Under the pieces are notes generated by a model that was given only the letters and a program-made list of their open reading frames with translations, did not search any database and was not told the DNA's origin. The position numbers were made by a program, and so were the translations under genes. From Fibrobacter sp. UWB5 (lineage in GTDB: Bacteria > Fibrobacterota > Fibrobacteria > Fibrobacterales > Fibrobacteraceae), in the NCBI RefSeq assembly GCF_002210295.1, contig NZ_MWQH01000001.1, forward strand, positions 868,001 to 932,000: a stretch of DNA of 64,000 bases, given 5' to 3'. Position 1 is the first letter of the stretch. Every line of letters starts with the position of its first letter. Shown one piece after another: positions 25,266-33,803 of the stretch.

Positions 25266-26441
25266 ATGCGTTACTTTAGCCTTACTGCTTTATCTTTTGT
25301 ATTAGCCCTTTCGGCTTGCGTTTACGAGCCGGAACAGTTTACGGAGTCTGAAACCTCCAATGAAAAAACTGACACGGGTTCGATTTTTGCGGTGAACGGT
25401 GGCAAGCAAATTTGCAACCCTTCCGTTTCCCAGGATCCTGAAAATTATCCGGCAGCAATGCTTTGGCTGAACTTTGGCGGCAAGCTGAATGTAGAAGCCC
25501 CCGATTCGGTGTACACGACTTCGAAGGTGGTGCAGCATGACCGTCTTTCGGTGTCCGATACGTCGGGCAAGGTTCTTTGGTACTTGATGCGCGATACCGA
25601 AGCGGGCGATTGCCAGTTCCAGGACCCGGAATGGAGTACGCATCCGAACTATATCGTAGCCCTTAGAGGCTTCAAGGCTAAAGACAGCAAGTCTTGCTCG
25701 GATATTTTGGATTACGGAATCTTTGCCGTTCGCATGTCCGACAAAAAGCAGTTCTTCTTCTACGACAAGGACATTAGCGAATTTGCCACTCCGCACTTGT
25801 GGGTAAATCCCGATGCCGTGCGCGATTCTTCGGCAGATGATTCCAAAATTGAAGGATTCTTTGGCACCAATGAAGTGCGCCTGGTTTATGTGAACAAGAA
25901 AGACCAGATTGTATTTGTGGATTACGCCAATGGCGGAACCAAGAAGGCCGTTACGCTCAAGAAGCCGTCTGATGTCGATGGCTGGATGATGGATAGCCCC
26001 ATGATTTCGCCGGATGGCAACTATGTGGTCTACAACGTCATCAATCCTTCGATGACGGGTTGGCGGTCCTTTATTCAAGAACTTTCGAAGGATGCCGCTC
26101 CGTTTGAAATTGAAAAGACTTCCGGTATGATTTCTGAACCGGTTCAGCCTCACTGGTTCTCTTTTGCCGGCCGTCTTTTTGTGGTGTGGGCGGAATTCCC
26201 GCAAGGTTCGCAGTACGTGAACAAGAACGATTTGTCTGATGCGTCGGTGCAAAACGGTAGCGCTGGCCGTACGGTGATGCGTGAAATCAAGCTGGCTGCC
26301 AATGCCCCTGCAGACCTTGCGTTTGAATGGGTGGACAACGCGAAAGAAATTGCCTCGATCCCGATGATTGGTGGACGTTCGCCGGATGGATTCTTCCTGG
26401 CGACCGGTGCGAACAATGGTTATTTGATGAAACTCCCGTGA
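25266..26441 (+). CDS. Lipoprotein of unknown function (beta-propeller-like)
   Basis: A 391-residue lipoprotein: the signal peptide MRYFSLTALSFVLALSAC has lipobox LSAC, with Cys18 as the acylated residue. The mature protein contains several TolB-like turns such as DSPMISPDGNYVVYNV and GGRSPDGFFLATG, which suggest a beta-propeller. The start at 25266 is preferred over 25263 and the upstream in-frame start because the lipobox spacing and the 7-nt gap to TATATT fit best. It is 8 bp before the next gene, so the two are probably one operon, with the lipoprotein as periplasmic partner of the outer-membrane protein. Confidence 0.7.
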   Translation: MRYFSLTALSFVLALSACVYEPEQFTESETSNEKTDTGSIFAVNGGKQICNPSVSQDPENYPAAMLWLNFGGKLNVEAPDSVYTTSKVVQHDRLSVSDTSGKVLWYLMRDTEAGDCQFQDPEWSTHPNYIVALRGFKAKDSKSCSDILDYGIFAVRMSDKKQFFFYDKDISEFATPHLWVNPDAVRDSSADDSKIEGFFGTNEVRLVYVNKKDQIVFVDYANGGTKKAVTLKKPSDVDGWMMDSPMISPDGNYVVYNVINPSMTGWRSFIQELSKDAAPFEIEKTSGMISEPVQPHWFSFAGRLFVVWAEFPQGSQYVNKNDLSDASVQNGSAGRTVMREIKLAANAPADLAFEWVDNAKEIASIPMIGGRSPDGFFLATGANNGYLMKLP

Positions 26442-26449
26442 GGTAAAAG

Positions 26450-27580
26450 ATGAAGAAGAATTTATTTAGCGGGATTTTGTCTGGCGTTGCCTTGGCTGCT
26501 GTGGCCGGTGGCGCGTTTTATGCCGGTTTAAATTCGCCTGTAGAAGTGGCGACTCCGTGGCAGTCTATTGGTGGCTGCGGCGCAGGCGGCTCCGGTGGCG
26601 GTTCTGGCGATGGTATCAAGTGGATTGGCCAGGGTGTTTCTGGCGGTTACCTTGAAGTCGAAGCGTTTACCAAGTACACGGTCGGCCAGAACTTTACGGG
26701 AGTCTCGTTTACTCCGCATCTGTCTATCAAGCCGACGTGGTCGACCAAGCTCGGCGTATCTATTCCGTGGACGAGTCATAGCGGCGAAGTGCAGTACCGC
26801 AGTAACCAGATTCCGGCAGACCGCACCACAGGCGGCGTGGGCGATGTGTCTATCGACTTTAGCAAGACAATCGGTAGTGGCGGCGCAGCATCGCTTTCTG
26901 CGAGCCTCTCCATTCCGACAGGTCAGTATGACATCAAGCGCGGTACTGATTCCGGCAAGGAACTTTTGCCGAGCAGCTTCCAGAAGGGCTCGGGCCTGTA
27001 TTCGCTTACGGTGGGCTGGGATTACAGCCGCGATACCGACAAAGGTATTTGGCTTTATGGTCTCAGCTACACGCACCCGTTTGCCATGCACTTGATTTCG
27101 GGCGAGAACGAATTCAACGATTCTTACTGGAAGGACATGGAACATAAGGGCGATCGCTTTGAGTACCGTTTCAAGCCTTATGGCGAAAATGACCTCGGCG
27201 CCTACACTCCTCCTTCAGTGGGCGGTTCCATTGCTTACGGCTATCGCGGCCGTCCGGGAATCGTGCAGAGCTTCGGCGTGAATTTCTCCGTGCCGCTCGG
27301 CGTCGCCTGGATTAATTCCGAAAAGGTCGGAACTTACGACCCGCGTCCGGACCCCGATCATCAGGCATGGTCTGTGGCATTTGCCTATGGCATCGAATTC
27401 TCGAATGCGGACTTCCCGGTGTTTCTCGCGGTCTCCTTGCCGCTCCATGACAAGAGCAATGCGGCTGACCCCGATGACGAATACGACGAAAGCCCCATGC
27501 GCAAGTGGGATACTCCTGACTGGTCCGATTTTGGCCAGCAGTGGACTATCGCCGTCGGCATCAAGGGAAGTTTCTTCTAG
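26450..27580 (+). CDS. Putative outer-membrane beta-barrel protein
   Basis: A 376-residue protein with an N-terminal signal segment (LFSGILSGVALAAVAGGAFYAGL), a Gly/Ser-rich tract with a Cys (GGCGAGGSGGGSGDG), and alternating strands typical of a transporter-like outer-membrane barrel: LSIKPTWSTKLGVSIPW, VGDVSIDFSKTIG, SLSASLSIPTGQYDIK. The chain ends in Phe (VGIKGSFF), the usual Bam recognition residue. It may be related to the FadL/transporter-like families of porins. It is convergent with the recombinase gene, with stops only a few bases apart. Confidence 0.65.
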   Translation: MKKNLFSGILSGVALAAVAGGAFYAGLNSPVEVATPWQSIGGCGAGGSGGGSGDGIKWIGQGVSGGYLEVEAFTKYTVGQNFTGVSFTPHLSIKPTWSTKLGVSIPWTSHSGEVQYRSNQIPADRTTGGVGDVSIDFSKTIGSGGAASLSASLSIPTGQYDIKRGTDSGKELLPSSFQKGSGLYSLTVGWDYSRDTDKGIWLYGLSYTHPFAMHLISGENEFNDSYWKDMEHKGDRFEYRFKPYGENDLGAYTPPSVGGSIAYGYRGRPGIVQSFGVNFSVPLGVAWINSEKVGTYDPRPDPDHQAWSVAFAYGIEFSNADFPVFLAVSLPLHDKSNAADPDDEYDESPMRKWDTPDWSDFGQQWTIAVGIKGSFF

Positions 27581-27584
27581 TGAG

Positions 27585-28487
27585 TTATGCTCGCGGGTGC
27601 GTCTTCTTGAAGGCGGCTCGCAGGCGTTCTGCATTTACATGAGTATAAACCTGAGTGGTGGAGATGTTCGAATGACCGAGCATCTCTTTTACGCTCATAA
27701 TCTCGGCTCCGTTTTCGAGCAGGTGCGTCGCAAAGCTATGGCGTAGCACGTGCGGGCTGGCCTTGCCTTCCCAGCCGATTTCGCGCAGCAGGTGCTGGAT
27801 GTCGTTTCGTAGCGTGCGCAGGCCGAACGGCTTGCCGTCTTCGCTCAAGAACACGTAGCCCGTGGCGGAGGGAATGTGACCGGCCTGCATTTGCATTTGT
27901 TTGTAATTTGCGATGCGGTCGATAAAACTTTCTGTCAGAGGGACGATTCGTTCCTTGTTGCCCTTGCCGAGCACGCGCACGAGTTTTGCGCTAGTGTCGA
28001 TGCGATCCCAAGTGAGATTCTGGCATTCCGAAATACGCAGTCCTGAACCGTAAATGAGTTCGAGCAGAATCCTTGCGCGCACTTGCTGGAGCGTGGGGTC
28101 CGCAATGTCCGGGAATTTTTCTTCGGCCAAGTCCTTTTGTCCAAGAACGTTCACCAAGCGCTTGGGGCGCTTGGGCATGGGCACGTTTTCGGCGGGATTC
28201 TTTTCAAGAGTCTTGCTTTTGACCAGGAACTTGCCGAAACTCTTTAAGGCGGCCAGGTGTTCGCAAATGCTTGTGGGCGCAAGCTTCTGCTTCATCTTCA
28301 AGTCCCACACGAATGTCTTGACGCTAGATTCCGAGAAGGCGTTGAGCGGAAAGTCCGCTGCGCCTTCGCCGAGATGTTCCAGAAATTTTGTGAGCGACTT
28401 GCGGTACGTGTCGATTGTACGCGGCGAAAAACGTCGCCGGTCCGCGATGTACTGTAAATATTGCTCGATGTGTTCCGAAAGGTTCAT
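27585..28487 (-). CDS. xerD: Xer-type tyrosine recombinase
   Basis: A 300-residue site-specific recombinase of the XerC/XerD family, which resolves chromosome dimers at dif. The N-terminal SAM-like domain (residues 1-90) precedes the catalytic domain, which shows all key residues: Arg in YGSGLRISE, Lys in GKGNKER, the HxxR pair in SPHVLRHSFATHL, His in MLGHSNI and the nucleophile Tyr in TQVYTHV. Full length matches the family. It could be XerC or XerD; with no second Xer in the window the choice is provisional. No dif-like site was recognised nearby. Confidence 0.85.
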   Translation of the reverse strand: MNLSEHIEQYLQYIADRRRFSPRTIDTYRKSLTKFLEHLGEGAADFPLNAFSESSVKTFVWDLKMKQKLAPTSICEHLAALKSFGKFLVKSKTLEKNPAENVPMPKRPKRLVNVLGQKDLAEEKFPDIADPTLQQVRARILLELIYGSGLRISECQNLTWDRIDTSAKLVRVLGKGNKERIVPLTESFIDRIANYKQMQMQAGHIPSATGYVFLSEDGKPFGLRTLRNDIQHLLREIGWEGKASPHVLRHSFATHLLENGAEIMSVKEMLGHSNISTTQVYTHVNAERLRAAFKKTHPRA

Positions 28488-28545
28488 CTAAAATACTTTT
28501 TCGCTGGTCTACGAAACAAAAATAATCTATCTTGAAGGTCAAAGT

Positions 28546-29820
28546 ATGACATTAGCGAAAAATTCTGTTTGTATTGCTTTAATTGCTGTTGCGAGTTCTT
28601 TTGCCGCCGACCGTGTGGTAGGTGCGAATGCGACCTTGGATATTGAACCGGGTGCGCGTTCCGCTGCATTGGGTTCTGCGACGATGGCCGTCGATGGCGA
28701 TTACCTGGGGCTCATGTCTAACCCCTACCAGCTTGCAAATGTGAATTACGCGTGGGCATCTTTCTCGCATACCGAATACTATGAAGATACAAAGTATGAC
28801 TATGCTTCGACGGTGGTGCCGCTGGGTGAGGGTCAGGGCTTAGGTATTTCTTTTTCCAGATTCGGTGCCGACGATATCCCGTACATTAAAGAGGGCGAAC
28901 CTTTGCCCGAAGGTTCCGACTACAACACGCTTTCGATTGCAGACTACGTGTTCTCGGCAACCTTTGGCCGCAAGCTCACCAAGCGCTTGGATTTGGGTAT
29001 CGGGTTCCACGGCCTTTACCGCGAAATGGACCAGAGTGGTTGGGGCTTCCGCGGCGATGCCGGACTTCGCTTTAATGCGGTCGATGAACTTTATTTGTCC
29101 GCCCTCTTGAAGGGTTGGACGTCTTCGGCGACCAGTTGGGAATCGGGCGAGTTCGAATACTCTTCTCCGGAGCTGTATATCGCAGCCAGTTATGGACTTC
29201 CGGTGCCTTACCTGTATGGCAAGTTGAACCTGTATTGGCAGGGTGCAGAACTCTTGCACCGTGAAGCTCGCGACCTGGATTATGAAATGGACCAGTCCCG
29301 CGGCAAGCGCGTGTGGGAAAATCCGCTGGATTGGCTTTCGGGCGGTCGCGGCGGTATCGAATACACCTTTGATTTCGGCCTTTTGCTTAGGGCGGGCCTT
29401 TCGAGCTTTACCACACTCCAAAGCGTGACTGCGGGTGCGGGTCTTGTTATTGCAAAATTTGTAAAAGTCGACTACGCTTTCGAATCGCACCCGGTGCTTT
29501 CTCCGGTGCATCGCGTGAGCGTGAGTATCAGTCCGTACTTGTTCAGCCATGCGCCTAAGCCGGGTACGCCGGAAGCCGCTTCGGGCCGCAGCAAGAACCT
29601 GACTGAAGAACCCGATGACGAAACCTCTTACGAGGATATGGAACGCGAACCTTACGAAGATTCTCGCGCTGCAGATAATGCTCCCGAACAGGGTTCTGCC
29701 CCTGACCAGGAACAGTCTACATCCGAGGCTCAAAGCGAAAGCCCGGCAGCCGCTTCGCCGGCCGCTCCCGCTCCGGCTAGGAACGCAATCATCGAAACAG
29801 ACGACGAAGTTTTAGAGTAA
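28546..29820 (+). CDS. PorV/PorQ-like outer-membrane protein with acidic Pro/Ala tail
   Basis: A 424-residue exported protein. After the signal peptide, GARSAALGSATMAVDGDYLGLMSNPYQLAN matches the N-terminal pattern of PorV/UPF0164 beta-barrels, which in type IX secretion systems shuttle cargo at the outer membrane. The barrel-like part runs to about residue 335. An unusual, probably disordered tail of about 85 residues follows, rich in Asp, Glu, Pro and Ser (GRSKNLTEEPDDETSYEDME, then PAAASPAAPAPARN). A periplasmic or surface linker role is possible. The -10 TATCTT (near 28529) ends 12 nt before the ATG. The nearby type IX-like surface protein supports the assignment indirectly. Confidence 0.65.
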   Translation: MTLAKNSVCIALIAVASSFAADRVVGANATLDIEPGARSAALGSATMAVDGDYLGLMSNPYQLANVNYAWASFSHTEYYEDTKYDYASTVVPLGEGQGLGISFSRFGADDIPYIKEGEPLPEGSDYNTLSIADYVFSATFGRKLTKRLDLGIGFHGLYREMDQSGWGFRGDAGLRFNAVDELYLSALLKGWTSSATSWESGEFEYSSPELYIAASYGLPVPYLYGKLNLYWQGAELLHREARDLDYEMDQSRGKRVWENPLDWLSGGRGGIEYTFDFGLLLRAGLSSFTTLQSVTAGAGLVIAKFVKVDYAFESHPVLSPVHRVSVSISPYLFSHAPKPGTPEAASGRSKNLTEEPDDETSYEDMEREPYEDSRAADNAPEQGSAPDQEQSTSEAQSESPAAASPAAPAPARNAIIETDDEVLE

Positions 29821-29900
29821 TTTGGGGCAAAAACCGCGATTTTATCGAGTTTAGGAGCACTTTTTGGTGATAGGTCGCACACGTTGAACCATAATTAGGC

Positions 29901-29906
29901 TATATT
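29901..29906 (+). promoter_or_regulatory. Leaderless -10 of the STAS gene
   Basis: TATATT ends 6 nt (TTTACC) before the ATG at 29913. No clear -35 at the standard spacing. Confidence 0.5.
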
Positions 29907-29912
29907 TTTACC

Positions 29913-30584
29913 ATGCCGCAATTAAAGAATTATCGCGAAGTTGGAATTTTTGATTTGATGTCCGCCCCCCTGAATCCGATTGGGGCGTTCGATGCCGAAC
30001 AGTTTAAGAAAGATGTTCGCGATCTTCTCGCTGAAAAGCCTGATGAAAAGTATTTGGCCGTCGATTTGACGGGTCTCGACTTTGTCTATAGTGACGCTTA
30101 CAATGCCTTTATCCAGTTCCAGCAGGAAATGGATGACCGTAAGGGCATTTTTGCCGTCCTTACCAACAACCAGACGATTCTTGTTGGCCTCAAGAAGGCC
30201 GGTCTCGACAAAAGCATCATGGTCTTCGCTTACGAAGAAGACTTGATGTCGTTCTCGTTGCAGGCCCAGTCTCCGGCTGCAGCCGCTGAACCCGAACTCG
30301 AAGTTGCTCACGAAGAACCGGCTCCGGTTGCATCGCAGAACATGGGCAGCACCATGGGTTCTATCGATGTGACTCCGTCTCATTTGGATCGCCGTACTGG
30401 TCAGCATCGCAGGTTCACCAAGAGCTTCAATGCGATTGCCAAGGAAGAACCGGTGGAAAATTCCAAGAAGAAGGGCCTCGATGTTCCGTTCGACGAAGAA
30501 CCGTCTTCGGCCAAGACAGTGATCATTGTTGCCTTGCTTATGTTGGCTGCTGTGGGCGGTGCCATCGCGATTTTCAGCCTTTAG
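29913..30584 (+). CDS. Membrane-anchored STAS-domain protein
   Basis: A 223-residue protein with an N-terminal STAS-like fold (about residues 1-115), as in anti-sigma factor antagonists. YLAVDLTGLDFVYSDAYNAFIQF is split here as the strand AVDLTGLDFVYSD and helix, and Ser54 lies where SpoIIAA-type proteins are phosphorylated. A disordered Pro/Glu-rich linker follows, with SHLDRRTGQHRRFTKSF in the middle. A C-terminal membrane helix (VIIVALLMLAAVGGAIAIF) tethers it. STAS domains on a C-terminal anchor are uncommon. Its partner is unknown and no anti-sigma kinase is nearby. It is followed directly by a degenerate LytM protein gene, which may use the same envelope complex. Confidence 0.65.
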   Translation: MPQLKNYREVGIFDLMSAPLNPIGAFDAEQFKKDVRDLLAEKPDEKYLAVDLTGLDFVYSDAYNAFIQFQQEMDDRKGIFAVLTNNQTILVGLKKAGLDKSIMVFAYEEDLMSFSLQAQSPAAAAEPELEVAHEEPAPVASQNMGSTMGSIDVTPSHLDRRTGQHRRFTKSFNAIAKEEPVENSKKKGLDVPFDEEPSSAKTVIIVALLMLAAVGGAIAIFSL

Positions 30585-30588
30585 TCCG

Positions 30589-31509
30589 ATGCCTGTCGAG
30601 TTCCAAGAATACACACGTAAGCAAAAAACTTTTAATACTCAACATAAGTTCCCGTTAATCCGACTCGTGCTTGTGGCCGTGGCGGCTTTGACGGCCTATT
30701 TTTCGGGCTTTGTCTCTAAAATCGCAAATGCGTTGCCGCTTCCGGGTAACGAAGAAGAAAAGCCGATTGAAACTTGGGATTACCGCTGCAAACTTTATGG
30801 CGGTAAGCCATTCGTGTTAAAGCAGGGGCTTGCGCAGTGTTCGTGGGTGTTGGTCGATTCCATTCCCGTTTCGCGTTTGCCGAACCCGTTCCTACGTTAC
30901 GTGGGTTCTCTCCGCAAGTCCGAAAAGTCTAAACTCCACTGGATTGCCCCGGTCAAGGACTTCGGTAATGCGTTGCTCGTGATGCACGAAGACAGCGTAC
31001 CGTCGGTGTATTTACGTTATATGAAACCGGACTCCAGCTACATATGGGTGTCCAAGAATACGGGCTGCAAGTTCCCCGGAGTGTGTCCGAGACTTCCGCT
31101 GGAATGGTCTGCGCTTTCGATTGACGAAGGCTTCGACTTCGAAGGCCAGGAATCGTTGCTGGCGATGGATGTGTTTAGCGGTGTCGGCGAAGCTCCGATT
31201 TATCCGGTGCTTGCGGGGCGCGTGCTTGAAACAGGACACGACTCGCTTGGTTACTTTGTTGAAATTGACCACGGTTATAACGTCACGAGCAAAACTTTGG
31301 GCATGGGCGCTCCCAACGATTCCCTGTCGGTGGGCGATACCGTTGGCGTGCAGTCGGTGCTGGGCAGGCTTTCTCCGAAAGACAGCGCGACCTTCTTTTT
31401 GTCGGTTCGCCTGAATGGTCAGTTTGTCCGTTGGAGCGATTTCTACGCTTCGACGCATCCTGTCGCATTGGATTCGCTTGCATCGTTTGAAAAGTTGAAC
31501 GGTTTTTAA
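30589..31509 (+). CDS. Membrane-anchored protein with degenerate LytM (M23-like) domain
   Basis: A 306-residue protein. A short cytoplasmic N-terminus and one membrane helix (FPLIRLVLVAVAALTAYFSG) leave the rest in the periplasm. About residues 205-265 resemble the core of a LytM/M23 peptidase (IYPVLAGRVLETGHDSLGYF, VEIDHGYNVTSK, SVGDTVGVQSVLGRL). The metal ligands of active M23 enzymes (HxxxD and the HxH pair) are not seen, so it is probably catalytically dead, like EnvC or NlpD, which activate amidases. The start at 30589 (MPVEFQ) is preferred over an upstream in-frame start because that would overlap the STAS gene. It lies 4 bp after the STAS gene. Confidence 0.65.
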   Translation: MPVEFQEYTRKQKTFNTQHKFPLIRLVLVAVAALTAYFSGFVSKIANALPLPGNEEEKPIETWDYRCKLYGGKPFVLKQGLAQCSWVLVDSIPVSRLPNPFLRYVGSLRKSEKSKLHWIAPVKDFGNALLVMHEDSVPSVYLRYMKPDSSYIWVSKNTGCKFPGVCPRLPLEWSALSIDEGFDFEGQESLLAMDVFSGVGEAPIYPVLAGRVLETGHDSLGYFVEIDHGYNVTSKTLGMGAPNDSLSVGDTVGVQSVLGRLSPKDSATFFLSVRLNGQFVRWSDFYASTHPVALDSLASFEKLNGF

Positions 31510-31522
31510 TACCTTTGGTCTC

Positions 31523-32641
31523 ATGAACCGTCTTCGCTCTAAATACATGGGTTTTGCATTGCTGTGGATTTTGTCTGCAGTCGTATTTTTTGCCGGTTGC
31601 GAAAAAGACACCGACGGCCCCCTGAATGTTTCGAAAGAAGACTTTAGTTACGATGGCGAAGGATTCTTCGCCTACGCCCGCCTCGATTCCGGCAAGACAA
31701 TTCACTTGTCCAAGGACACCCTGTATTTGGATATGGGGAAAATGTGGACGTTCTCGAATTGCGCCTTGAAGTCCATCAATCTGGATTACGACAAGGAAGA
31801 TTCTGTTCTTTGGATTGCGCCGACGCTTTCGATTCATGCGACGGCCGAAGACTGTGCCGCTCCTTATTACCGCCCCGATACGACTCTCAAGCTTCTGCTT
31901 TCGTCGAAGCAAATGACCGGTATCGGAGTCATCAAGGTGAAAAACGATGCCGACACGTCGCTGGATTCCATTATCCTTCGCCGCGGAAGCCTTTCGAGAG
32001 ATACTTTTGAAATGTATCTGGATTCCGCTTTTGCGGACGTGCAGGCGTTCCCGCTTCGCACTAAAGACAAAAAGCACGGAAAAAATTACCCGACGGTCAT
32101 GCGCGTGCTTGATTCCCTTACGCCGCGTGTGTTCTTCTGGCGCACCATGAAGTCTACTTGCACGCACCGTGTGGACATGTGCAAGAATACGGTTTCCGAT
32201 ACCATTTACCCGAGTTCCTGGAATATTAACGACACGAACTTGGTGCCGGTGCATTACGCCTGCGCCGATTCCGATTCGGTGTACTGCATTAATTCCAAGT
32301 GGGAAAACGATTCGACGGAACTGGGCAAGCTGCAGGAACGTCCCGATACCATTTGGCATTACAGCACTTACTATACCGAAAAGATTCCGGAATGCGGAAC
32401 GTATAGTCACTTTGCGATCAACTCCTTTGTGATCGGTGGGCAGGCCCGCTTTATTCGCGAGCTGTTTACGCCCGATGAAGACGAATCGTTCTGCGGTCCG
32501 AATTCTAAAAAAGATTGGATGGTCTATAACTTGTCGACCAACAAGATGGTGGTCGATTCAGACAGCGTTACGGTTCTAGACTCTCTGTATAAAATCTGGA
32601 AGAAGGCGACGGTTGCTCCGGACGCCCCGAAAGAAAAATGA
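31523..32641 (+). CDS. Lipoprotein of unknown function
   Basis: A 372-residue lipoprotein with lipobox FAGC (Cys26) after a hydrophobic segment (LLWILSAVVFFAGC). The mature chain is rich in Asp, Ser and Thr, with several cysteines that could form disulfides (SNCALKS, AEDCAAPYY, STCTHRVDMCKN, YACADSDSVYCIN). No family is recognised. It is 13 bp after the LytM-like gene and overlaps the Nudix gene by 4 bp (ATGA), forming a four-gene run with STAS, LytM and Nudix. It may be the outer-membrane partner of the LytM-like protein. Confidence 0.6.
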   Translation: MNRLRSKYMGFALLWILSAVVFFAGCEKDTDGPLNVSKEDFSYDGEGFFAYARLDSGKTIHLSKDTLYLDMGKMWTFSNCALKSINLDYDKEDSVLWIAPTLSIHATAEDCAAPYYRPDTTLKLLLSSKQMTGIGVIKVKNDADTSLDSIILRRGSLSRDTFEMYLDSAFADVQAFPLRTKDKKHGKNYPTVMRVLDSLTPRVFFWRTMKSTCTHRVDMCKNTVSDTIYPSSWNINDTNLVPVHYACADSDSVYCINSKWENDSTELGKLQERPDTIWHYSTYYTEKIPECGTYSHFAINSFVIGGQARFIRELFTPDEDESFCGPNSKKDWMVYNLSTNKMVVDSDSVTVLDSLYKIWKKATVAPDAPKEK

Positions 32642-33351
32642 TTGAATATTCCTATTCTCCCGAAATTGCCGAGGCAGATCGCCCGATTATCCTTGAATCC
32701 CGCATTTACAAGGATTGGCTTGAAAAATCTCAAGAAAAATTCGTAGTGACCAAGGTTCACTTTTCTTCAGTGGATTTTTTGCGCAAGGGGCGCCAACCGT
32801 TGTTCATTAAGCTCGATGCGACCGCGACGCTTCCGGATGGGCGCCCGGTGCATGGCATTGTGCTTGTGCGCGGGAATGCCGTGGGCGTTTTGGTGGTGCT
32901 GCGCTGCGAAGGCAAGAAGTACTTGCTGCTGGTAAGGCAGCCGCGCTTTGCGATAGGCGAGCAGGCTTCCCTTGAAATTCCGGCAGGCATTCTGGACTGG
33001 ACGGGAGATTACCGCAAGGTTGCCCTGAGCGAGCTTGAAGAAGAAGCCCAGATCAAGGCTGAAGATTCCGAACTGATTGACCTCATGGATTTTTGGTACA
33101 AGGGCAAAAGCGATGGCTTTGCGGCGAGTTGCGGACTTCTTGACGAACGTATTCGTTTGTATGCAATTGAACGTGACGTGACGCCGGAACAATTGAAGGC
33201 CATGGACGGCAAGGATCAGGAATACACTGAAGAAATCGAATGGATTAAAACGGTGGTGCTCCCTTACGAAGAAGCCGCTCACGAATTTATCGATGGAAAG
33301 AACTTGATTGCGCTCTTCTTGTACGAACGCTGGCTGGAATCTAGACGGTAA
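32638..33351 (+). CDS. Nudix-family protein with degenerate Nudix box
   Basis: A 237-residue protein with a Nudix fold of the ADP-/UDP-sugar pyrophosphatase type. EIPAGILDWTGDY followed by ALSELEEEAQI is the Nudix box region, but it departs from the consensus: the Arg of REUxEExGU is Ser131 and the Gly is Gln138. The Glu residues that bind metal (Glu132, 135, 136) are kept, so activity is possible. ASCGLLDERIRLY downstream fits the UDP-glucose pyrophosphatase branch. The start overlaps the lipoprotein stop (ATGA). The substrate is unknown. Confidence 0.7.
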   Translation: MIEYSYSPEIAEADRPIILESRIYKDWLEKSQEKFVVTKVHFSSVDFLRKGRQPLFIKLDATATLPDGRPVHGIVLVRGNAVGVLVVLRCEGKKYLLLVRQPRFAIGEQASLEIPAGILDWTGDYRKVALSELEEEAQIKAEDSELIDLMDFWYKGKSDGFAASCGLLDERIRLYAIERDVTPEQLKAMDGKDQEYTEEIEWIKTVVLPYEEAAHEFIDGKNLIALFLYERWLESRR

Positions 33352-33564
33352 TTACCAGTTTCCCAAGTTGTTAATTGTAAGGCCCAGGAAGAAAATGGTT
33401 AAGTAACCATACCAGAGGCCTGTAAGAACGTAGTTCAATTTACGCTTGTAGGCCTTGGGCTCGTTTTTATTCTTTTCGCGAATCACGAGAATGTTCTTGC
33501 GCAAAAAATAGGCGCAACCTGCAAGACCGATTAATGTAGCGAGAATCAAAAGTACGTAAGCCAT
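33352..33564 (-). CDS. Small membrane protein
   Basis: A 70-residue protein with two membrane helices (VLLILATLIGLAGCAYFLR at 4-22 and VLTGLWYGYLTIFFLGLTI near 46-64) joined by a basic loop (REKNKNEPKAYKRK). No family is recognised. Its stop directly abuts the Nudix stop on the opposite strand. On the minus strand a TACATT -10 (33576-33571) ends 6 nt before the ATG, again suggesting a leaderless message. Confidence 0.55.
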   Translation of the reverse strand: MAYVLLILATLIGLAGCAYFLRKNILVIREKNKNEPKAYKRKLNYVLTGLWYGYLTIFFLGLTINNLGNW

Positions 33565-33576
33565 GCGCCAAATGTA
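33565..33576 (-). promoter_or_regulatory. Leaderless -10 of the small membrane protein gene
   Basis: TACATT (33576-33571 on the minus strand), then TGGCGC, then ATG at 33564. Confidence 0.4.
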
Positions 33577-33580
33577 GTAA

Positions 33581-33650
33581 TTAGAGCTTAGAACTTAGAA
33601 CTCAGAATTTAGAGTTTCTATCTAAGTTCTGCCAACTAAGCTCTACTAAC
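33581..33650. repeat. Large imperfect hairpin before rimP
   Basis: AGAGCTTAG and AGAACTTAG on the 5' side pair with CTAAGTTCT and CTAAGCTCT on the 3' side (two 9-bp perfect blocks). It may be a bidirectional termination or regulatory structure between the small membrane protein gene and the rimP operon. The rest of the spacer to 33803 holds a weak TTGACG (33723) and no gene. Confidence 0.45.
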
Positions 33651-33803
33651 AGGGTTTTTAAGCCTCATTTTCTAAAATCCCGGTTGCCTAGCCCCCAAAA
33701 AATTTCTCTATTTGGTCTGTCTTGACGTTCGTGGACTCGATTTAGGCTTAAATGAGCAGATTTCGGGGCCGTATGCGAACGCCGTTTATTATACGAGGTC
33801 TAT

